Assembly: GCA_015680685.1 (NCBI GenBank)
Contig: MNCI01011925.1
Coordinates: forward strand, 540,586 to 604,585
Length of the DNA stretch: 64,000 bases
Reading direction: 5' to 3'
From: Gnetum montanum
Taxonomy: Eukaryota > Streptophyta > Gnetopsida > Gnetales > Gnetaceae
Each line of letters begins with the position of its first letter. Within the stretch, counting starts at the first letter, position 1. Positions 57,231 through 64,000 of this stretch are shown here, piece after piece. Both the position numbers and the translations under genes were made by a program. The notes beneath the pieces are model-generated. The model saw only the letters and a list, made by a program, of their open reading frames with translations. It was not told the origin of the DNA and did no database searches.

Positions 57231-59041
57231 TGGTTGGAATCACTGAGGGATTGATGGCTACATAGCCTTAACCCTGCCTCTATGTGAGGGCCTTGTTGAA
57301 AAATGGAGGTGGAGCACCTTGGATGGTCTTGTTGATTGAATAGAGACTTTTCCACTAGCATTCAGTGTGGTGGATACAAACAAGGGACTGCATGGTTAGT
57401 TGAAATGCTAATGTGAACAGGTGCAAATGGTGCTACGTATTGAGCGTTGTCTACAATGCAAAGTGCAGAGCATAGTCACAAAATGTGGGCAAGCATAGTT
57501 AAGGGTTTCAGCCGAAATGAGGATGCTAGCTCATGGAGACTATTGCCTGAGCATAGTACAACATGATTGCATGTGGAAAATGCGAAAAAATGCAAAGAAA
57601 ATGTAAGGAATAGGATAGAGAAATGGAACACTACCACAAATGGAAGCATAGTTAACTCTAAAAGGGGTTCAAAAGGTATGTAGTGTACAATAGGTGCAGT
57701 GAGAGTGTGGTCATAGTCTTGGTGGTGTTGGACCATGAAGTTTGACACTCATTATGGTGTACCATGCCTACTAGGTTGGTCACTGTGGTGTATCATGCAA
57801 TGTTTTGTAGGGGTGCAATGGGGCTATAGTGGACTGTGGTGTGTAAGTTTGCCTCTCTGCCAATGTGGTATGATCTGGGCCTCATTTTCCCATGGAGTTA
57901 AGTGCTAAGATGCCAAAATGCAAATGCCAAAATGCCCAAAATGCAAAAGTGCCAACTAGTGAAAATGGAAGCCCCCACCTAAAACGTGAAGCACAGGGGT
58001 GTTTATAGGGCTAAGGCTGGTCCAAAATGCGGATCATATGCCATGTGGTAAAGTGGTAGGTGGGACTACACTCTGGGATAGTTGGGACTATGCTTTGGGT
58101 CTATGCTTTGGAGCATAGTTACAATTTTTTTGTAAAGGGGGATGAAAAAATGCAAAATGCTCCTATTGGAGAGGTGCTGGAGTTGATGTGGATGCTGATG
58201 TTGAGGTGTGGGGGCCTTTAGAGGCTATTCTTGCCAACTACACTCTAACTATACTTTGGAGTGTAGTGAGAGTGTAGTCCTAGACTTAGGTAATATTTGA
58301 TAAAAAATTGTCAAAAACTAGCAAAGTATGGATAAGTGTTGACTATACTCCAGGGGTGGCTAACTACACTCTCAAGCGTAGAAAGCATAGGCTCAACACT
58401 TTGAGAAATCTATGCAAAATCTAGCACCTGAGGTGACTACGTTGACTAGAGCATAGTCAAGTGGTGTAGTCCCAATAGTTAGAAAATTTAGTGTTCGAGG
58501 CTGACTATGCTGACTATGCTGACTATGATCTAGAGTGTAGTCCCAGTGGTGAGAGCATAGTATGGATATTTAAAACCGTTTGCTATAAAAAATGTGCTTC
58601 CAAATTGACTACACTAACTACACTTTAGAGTGTAGTCCCAACAATGAAGAGCATAGTTTGGGTACTTAGAAAATTTTGGTAGAAACTAAACTTCCCAAAC
58701 TGTTTACCCTCTAACTATGCTCTAAAGCATAGTCCCGATAGAAAATTTTTTCAAAACTAGTGTTCCATGCTAACTACACTTTGGAGTCTAGTCCCAGTAG
58801 TGGAGAGCGTAGTCTTAGCACTTAGAAAAATCTGTAGCTTATGTCACCGTTTTGACACAGAAAATTTTGACAAAACTAGTAGTTGTGTTGACTATGCTTT
58901 GACTATGCTTTGGAGCATAATCAGGGGATGTATAGAGTATAGTCTCAACACTCAGAAAAATTTGGGCAATGTGCCATCATTCTAACATTTAGCCAAATTT
59001 TTAGTCAAGAAGCCAAAGCCTAACATTTTTGTGGTGTTTTA
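57231..59041 (-). repeat. N3 5' LTR with palindrome array in U3
   Basis: Counterpart of 49,235-51,194. TATA box CCCTATAAACACC at about 58,010-58,022 (minus strand). Palindromes of the same type lie between about 58,245 and 58,935. About 150 bp shorter than the 3' copy. The two LTRs differ by many substitutions, which points to an old insertion. Confidence 0.72.
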
Positions 59042-59233
59042 GTATTGAATTATTGACTAACTTTGACATAACATAACAAAACAAGACAAAATGGACATAA
59101 CAATTGAGTGCCCAATGTATAGATCAACACATTACAAAAATTGTAGTGTTCTTGACACAAAATTGAACACCATGACATGATTCTTCAAAACTAGATAGCA
59201 CATTCTTTGATGGCATGAAGTTGATGGAGAAGG
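59042..59233. other. Flank right of N3
   Basis: AT-rich sequence without recognised features between the N3 LTR and the end of the next coding remnant. Confidence 0.4.
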
Positions 59234-62041
59234 TCAGATAGTCCTAGCCTGGGGTGGCTCTTGATGTTCTAAGGGACCTTCACTAACTTCAGGCATGTGT
59301 GGTGGAAGATGCAGTAGTGGGTATCCTACTATTATTACTACTTTAGGTGGAAGGAAAAAAGCATCCAATAATGTCTTCATTTTCTCTTCTTTACTCCTGG
59401 GATTGTTCACGGTCCACATAATGTTGCTGATGTGGATTGGGATTGGAACATCCCAAGGATAAGGCAAAACAGGAAAAAGCTCCTTCACATTGACAAACCA
59501 GGCCATGAATTACTTGTGCTTAATGTCAAAAGCTTGAAGTGTGTCCTACAGTGTCAGGTAGTCATTTATTCTTTTGGCCAAGTTCTCTGCCACTAATCTT
59601 TGGTCGATGAATTTTTCCTTGAGAACCTCAAGTTCAGCACTTGCAATTGCAAGTTTCTACTTGGTGTCTTTATGGGTCTTGAACTTGGCCTTGTACAATA
59701 AGTACAAGCTAGCCACATGATTTTCAAGTTTAGACCATGGTCATTTAGCAGTCAACATCACCAAGTTTGCATAACAATGTACTCCATCATCTCTTCAATA
59801 TGCAACTCCTTCATGTGAATTTTTGCCCTATTGTAAGCATCAATCCCATTGACAATGGGTTACCACAATTCTCTGCCTTGTTGGAGTTGCTGGAGGATCT
59901 CATTAACTTTTTCCTTCACTAGTTGGATATTCTTTTCATTCACCTCCTTTTGTAGGGCAACCTAGTCTCTGTAATGATTTTTAACTTTCTCAAATTTCAA
60001 AGCCTCGTTCTTCTAGGCAGTAATCTCAATAGCTGACTTCTAGCATAAGGTGCAGACCTCTTCCATGAAGAGGTTACAATTTTTCTCTACCAATCTCATC
60101 AATTTAGCATTTTCCCTAGTGAGCTACTCTTGCTATTGATGGATAAAATTTTCTAACTATTTTTTTTGTACATCATTGTTTTACAGGTGATGATTTTTTG
60201 TGGTCAAGGTCTTATTTTCTTGGTAAGTCTACATCAAGTCCTTCTGTACTATGTGAGTTTTAGCTTTTGCTATTGACTAATTAAAGATTGCCATTACCAT
60301 TTATTCTTTAACACACTTAAGCTATTTTTGAAGCTATTAAAAGATTCATCTCATGTCAATGAAGGGTTGATAAGAGTAAGGTCAGCAATTTGGGCACGTA
60401 ATTCAGTAACTTCCATAGCCAAGCATTGATTATGTGCTTGATCTATTGCAAGTTGCACTTCCAAGATGAGGTATTACCCTTTGCCTCCAGTAGCTCCAAC
60501 TAGGTTGTAGTGATGGTATCTAGAAAGTCAAAGATATTCAGAATTAATTGCCTAGTTCCCACTAATCGGTCTAGTAGTTCTTTATGCTGGGATACACTTA
60601 ATCTTCCACTGATTATCCCTACAGATGCTTACACATATCTTAGTGTAGAAACATTTGGTTTAGGTGTTGTAGGTGCATTTAATGCCTCAACAACTTGATT
60701 AGAAAAGATCTCTATAGCTATTTCTTGCCCCTGGTGTTGCATCACAAATACGGTTGCCTCCTCACCCTCCTCCAAGTGCACCAAAAAGGAAGCAACATTC
60801 TTAGAGATTTTTGGGAATAGATGGTGCTAAGAGAGAGACATCATCACCTCTCTCAGGAACTTGGATTGAACCTCATAGACAACCACATTTTTTGGGTAGA
60901 CAACATTGATCCACCTCCCTCCATATGACTTATTGTACAAGCCACTTCTCTGAGGTGACTCATGGCTAGTTTGTGCATAGATAGATCTTCACCACTAGTT
61001 CTTGCCTGCTACTCTTAGATTTTTTGTATGTGTTCAACTATAGTGTAGGCCTCTGGTGTTTGCTCATGAGTAGGTGATTGAGGTGGTAGTTGCTACTCCT
61101 CTTTTGTGATCATGGTAAGCATCTTATCCTTCATCATTTCAACCCATGAAGCACTAGGATCATGTCTAAGTGTATCATTTGCATAGTGGACTATCCCTAC
61201 CATTTTGCATAGTTTTTTGATTAATCAAGGGAAGGGCAAGGTCTTTCTTCAATGTTTATTCTCCTTGAAGTACTTTTCTATATCTAGATAGATTAGTTGT
61301 GGAAGATTTGTTGGAAATTTACCACTTAAAGTGATGCATGCTCGAGCAGAGAAGATTATCACGTTACTAGGCCTCATCATTGGATTAAGGTGATAAGTCG
61401 CTATCTTAAAATAGACTTGATCTACTAGTGTGAGTGCACCAAACGCCATGTAGTCAACCCTATAACATTGCTGTGTCCACTTCTTCTTTGCTCCCAAGTT
61501 ACCTTGTGTTGACAAGTCTTCCAACTGTGTTTTTGTGTCTGGTAGACCAAGGACCTATGCAATGGCCTCCATTGAGTAGGACACTTGGATGTCCTTGATT
61601 GTCATAGTGGATCCTACTTTTCTGTTATTGTAGAAGAGATACATTTTTGGAAGTGATGATTGGCCATATGGGAGAGGCTTGTAGTTGAGTTTTGACATCT
61701 TTTTGAGCTCATTCAAAGAATGCTCTAAAAATTAATTCTTGGAGAATTGAGCATTGGACTTCACAACTTCCAATTATGTCAAGATAAGACTATGTAAGTA
61801 TGACCTCCAATTTAGGTATAGGGTCTGGCACTTTGCCTCACTGTGAATGTTCAGATGTGGCTACCTTTTAGGGAATCTATCGAATAGATTCCACCTTGGC
61901 TTCATCTCTGAGAGGTCCTGTTGCATGGGTTGCTGCAGCCTATTGTTGGCCATGTTCTTGTTGGCCTCTTCCTCCTCTAGGTTGCTTCTCTCGTGGTTGT
62001 GATGGTCCCTTTTCCTCTGGTCTCTTTGATTTTGGTGTCAT
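59234..62041 (-). pseudogene. Long unidentified coding remnant, minus strand
   Basis: About 930 codons on the minus strand in several frames with stops. It starts MTPKSKRPEEKGPSQPREKQ at 62,041, a basic Gln-rich head. A globular part follows; its best open stretch (61,249-61,524) includes LGAKKKWTQQCYRVDYMAFG and LVDQVYFKIATYHLNPMMR. The middle (about 59,850-60,500) is rich in Glu, Lys, Leu and Gln in a coiled-coil-like pattern (QKEVNEKNIQLVKEK, EILQQLQQ). The end (59,234-59,506) holds MAWFVNVKELFPVLPYPWDV and a Pro- and Glu-rich tail closing at TARTI-like sequence. I do not recognise the family. Its place just downstream of an LTR-like promoter suggests a retrotransposon's extra or first ORF, but no gag core is visible. 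Confidence 0.5.
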
Positions 62042-62739
62042 CTATAATCATACATAAAAATGGATTAGTAATTATTATGTAACTTATAATGATTGAAACA
62101 CCTTATCTCATGAGGGGGTTACATTTGGTTAAGGTGTGATTATGGTTGGATAGATTAAGTAGTTAATTATTAATTTAATCTTTGGTTTACTGAACTTGTT
62201 GGAAAGGTTAAATTCTCAAAAATCAATGATTTAATAGCATTTATCACTTAACCCATTAGGGGAGTTAGAAATGTTTTTGAAACAATTATCATCAAAACCT
62301 TGGGATTTGCTATTGCTATGACTAAGAGCTTACTTCTAGTAATTGCAAGATTGAAGAATGAGGGGATTTGGATAAATGGTGTAAGAGTTATAAGCTTGGG
62401 AAGGTTTTGGGCTCTAAAAATTGCAAAAACTCCTTGGCCATTATGCACCAAATGTGAAAAATTCCTAAGTATTCAATGGTATTTATAGTATTTTTGTACT
62501 ATGTCAATGGGGCCACACTGATGCAGCTATTGACCACTGTTGACTTTCATTGACTTGGTCAAAATTTAAAAATTACAAAGAGGTTTTGAATAAAATTAGG
62601 GTCAAATGAAAGCCTAAATAGCCACAAACATGATGAAAATGTGAGAAGAGGATGTGGAAGTCTCAAAAATTAGAAAAATTAGGAAAAATGGTAAAAATGG
62701 AATGGAAAATGAGAGTTCAAGGACCACAGAGTGGTGTGC
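62042..62739 (-). repeat. LTR-like promoter region, minus strand (tentative)
   Basis: On the minus strand a TATA box ACTATAAATACC lies near 62,480. It is preceded by short GTCAATG-type repeats like those upstream of the TATA boxes at 29.95 and 49.06 kb, and followed by the coding remnant's ATG about 440 bp downstream. Ends and primer site could not be fixed. Confidence 0.35.
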
Positions 62740-64000
62740 ACAATGGAATATGCGAAAGATAGGATTGTAACAATGCCTATGGTAAGGAACTTAACTAACT
62801 AGACCAAGAGATATGAATGTGGGTCCTCCCCATAGAAAGAATCTACCCTTGTTGCACTTGCATAACCCCAACTAACGAGTCCATGGGCCCCATAGTTGAT
62901 TAATGGTTATGAAAAGTTAAGGACCAACAAAAAAGAATCTATCCAAGAATTCCACTACATCAAACTAAGACATCAAGCATAAGATAGAAATTGGTAGTGG
63001 GGTGAGTTATGGTAGCATAGATGGATGATTGAGAAGGTGAAATGGAATCCTGAATTAAGGTCGTAAGAAGTCCCTTGTGGAATATGTGTTTAAAATGACC
63101 TAATAAAATCCATCCTTAGTTTAGACCAAAACCAGCCTCTTTCAGTGACTTTGCATCACCACTCCAAGATCAATCGAATCACTCAAGACATAAGAGTGCT
63201 TCCATAAAATAACTACCATTCAAAAAAGAGAAGAAAAGAGAAGTAGGAAGTGAGAGAGAGGGGGGGCCTTAGTTAGAGGGAACCTTCAAGCATGGGTGCA
63301 TGTCTTTCTAGTCCCATAACCAATGCTTGTAGTTCATTTATTTGTCTAAGGAGTGTGCTTTGAATTCCCATCATGTTTTATTTTTAAAATGGGAACCACA
63401 CCATGAAAAGACTTATTCGTTTATTGTGTCTAAGGGGTGTGCTTTGAATTCCTATCATTTGTTTTTCTTTTTCTTTTTTTTTCTCTTTTTTTTTTTAAGA
63501 TGAGAATCACACCATGCAAAAAATTTATTTTTCTTCCTATTAGTGGTTGGGATGGAATGGTAAGAAGTTTATGAAAAACACCCAAGCACTCAAGTAAGTA
63601 GAAGAGTACAAGGAGTATTAAGTTCCCTTAAAGTCATATCCTTCACAAATCTTTGAATCTTTTCCAATTTTGGAACTACCAGGGTAACCAATTAATTAAA
63701 AGTTTTGTTAATGGAAGGGACCTCAAACTCCCAAAACAAGGAAAACCATAGAGTTTATTGGGTGGGTGAATGAAGTGGACTCATTGCCTATTCTATGAAA
63801 AACAAATAATGTCATAGTCATTAGACATCATAATTAAAAAATTTAACCTAGACATCGACAATCACAAAATTAATCACAAACCATCATTAGTAAATAGCAA
63901 TAGTGTCACTGTGTCTTATAGCAATAAAGCACTTTTATTAGCAAAAATAACGAAAGTCACACTTAAAAAAACAAAGTAAAATATATAAGAATGTGTAAAA
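62740..64000 (-). mobile_element. 3' internal region of a G1-like element, minus strand, cut by window end
   Basis: Reverse complement of G1 about 3,500-4,480. Shared landmarks: GGGGAGGACCC (62,830), GTTCCCTCTAACTAA-type (63,275), the CATGGTGTGGTTC segment (63,393 and 63,505), CCTTTGAGTC-type (63,650) and AATGAGTCCA (63,780). A segment of about 85-105 bp is duplicated in tandem (63,335-63,420 and 63,421-63,525). Pol would lie to the right of the window. Confidence 0.75.

Larger units (their letters stand above)
49235..59041 (-). mobile_element. N3: non-autonomous Tat-like element with long LTRs, gag-protease only
   Basis: A 9.8-kb minus-strand element. LTRs: 5' copy 57,231-59,041 (1,811 bp) and 3' copy 49,235-51,194 (1,960 bp), both with forward-strand ends TGGTTGGAATCAC and GTGGTGTTTTA. 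Internal order on the minus strand: leader, gag (from 56,733), protease, repeat cluster (52,300-53,030), 3' region matching that of TA and TB, polypurine tract AAAAAGAGGGG, 3' LTR. RT, RNase H and integrase, which TA has between two such clusters, are absent. The flanks ATCAG and GTATT do not form a target duplication, so at least one end may be rearranged. All ORFs are broken. Confidence 0.75.

Noticed and set aside
49230-59046. Target-site duplication for N3
   Set aside because: The five bases outside the LTR ends (ATCAG and GTATT) do not match, so no duplication is claimed.

Overview
This window is heavily decayed plant nuclear DNA made almost entirely of nested and duplicated Ty3/gypsy LTR retrotransposons. 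A land plant is indicated by the Athila/Tat-type polyproteins (RT motif FMDD in one lineage, YVDD plus a second RNase H domain in the other), TG...CA LTRs with tRNA-Asp-like primer sites, a hAT transposase exon, and fragments of a plant-type ArfGAP, a CYP86-clan P450 and a berberine-bridge-like oxidase. The density of old, stop-riddled nested elements suits a large genome, possibly a gymnosperm, but the sequence alone does not prove that. I see no intact host gene, tRNA or rRNA.

Layout. (1) 1-6085: the 3' part of an Athila-like element, G1 (+), with pol, a 3' region and a 3' LTR, inserted in the intron before a hAT transposase exon. (2) 6126-8820: the only non-retrotransposon island, with a hAT exon and broken ArfGAP, P450 and BBE-like pieces in both orientations, then a perfect 52-bp tandem repeat. 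(3) 8.8-29.4 kb (copy TA) and about 30.0-43.7 kb (copy TB): two diverged copies of one composite. Each has a SINE-like element, a plus-strand LTR with PBS and gag start, and then a minus-strand Tat-like element holding integrase, dual RNase H, RT, an 18-unit repeat array of about 187 bp, and a putative spliced gene on the strand opposite pol. (4) 12,773-19,459: a complete non-autonomous element, G2 (+), with a 5-bp target duplication (TTGAT), inserted into the integrase of TA. It keeps gag and protease but lacks RT-RNaseH-integrase. (5) 44.8-48.3 kb: minus-strand protease and gag upstream of TB, probably the gag-PR end of the same giant element. (6) 48,286-49,215: the 3' end of a G1-like element (minus). 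(7) 49,235-59,041: a second non-autonomous element, N3 (minus), with LTRs of about 1.8-1.96 kb and gag-PR but no pol. (8) 59.2-62.04 kb: a long unidentified minus-strand coding remnant. (9) 62.74-64.0 kb: the 3' internal region of another G1-like element (minus).

Functionally the window shows autonomous-type pol copies (G1, TA, TB) beside gag-PR-only derivatives of the same broad lineages (G2, N3). The derivatives may have been mobilised in trans. Repeats flank the missing pol block, and U3 regions carry lineage-specific palindromes. All coding regions have frameshifts or stops, many at positions where an ancestral CAG, CAA, CGA or TGG codon is expected, as methylation-driven decay would give.

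All domain calls come from reading translations by eye. Boundaries described as approximate were judged by comparing copies within the window.
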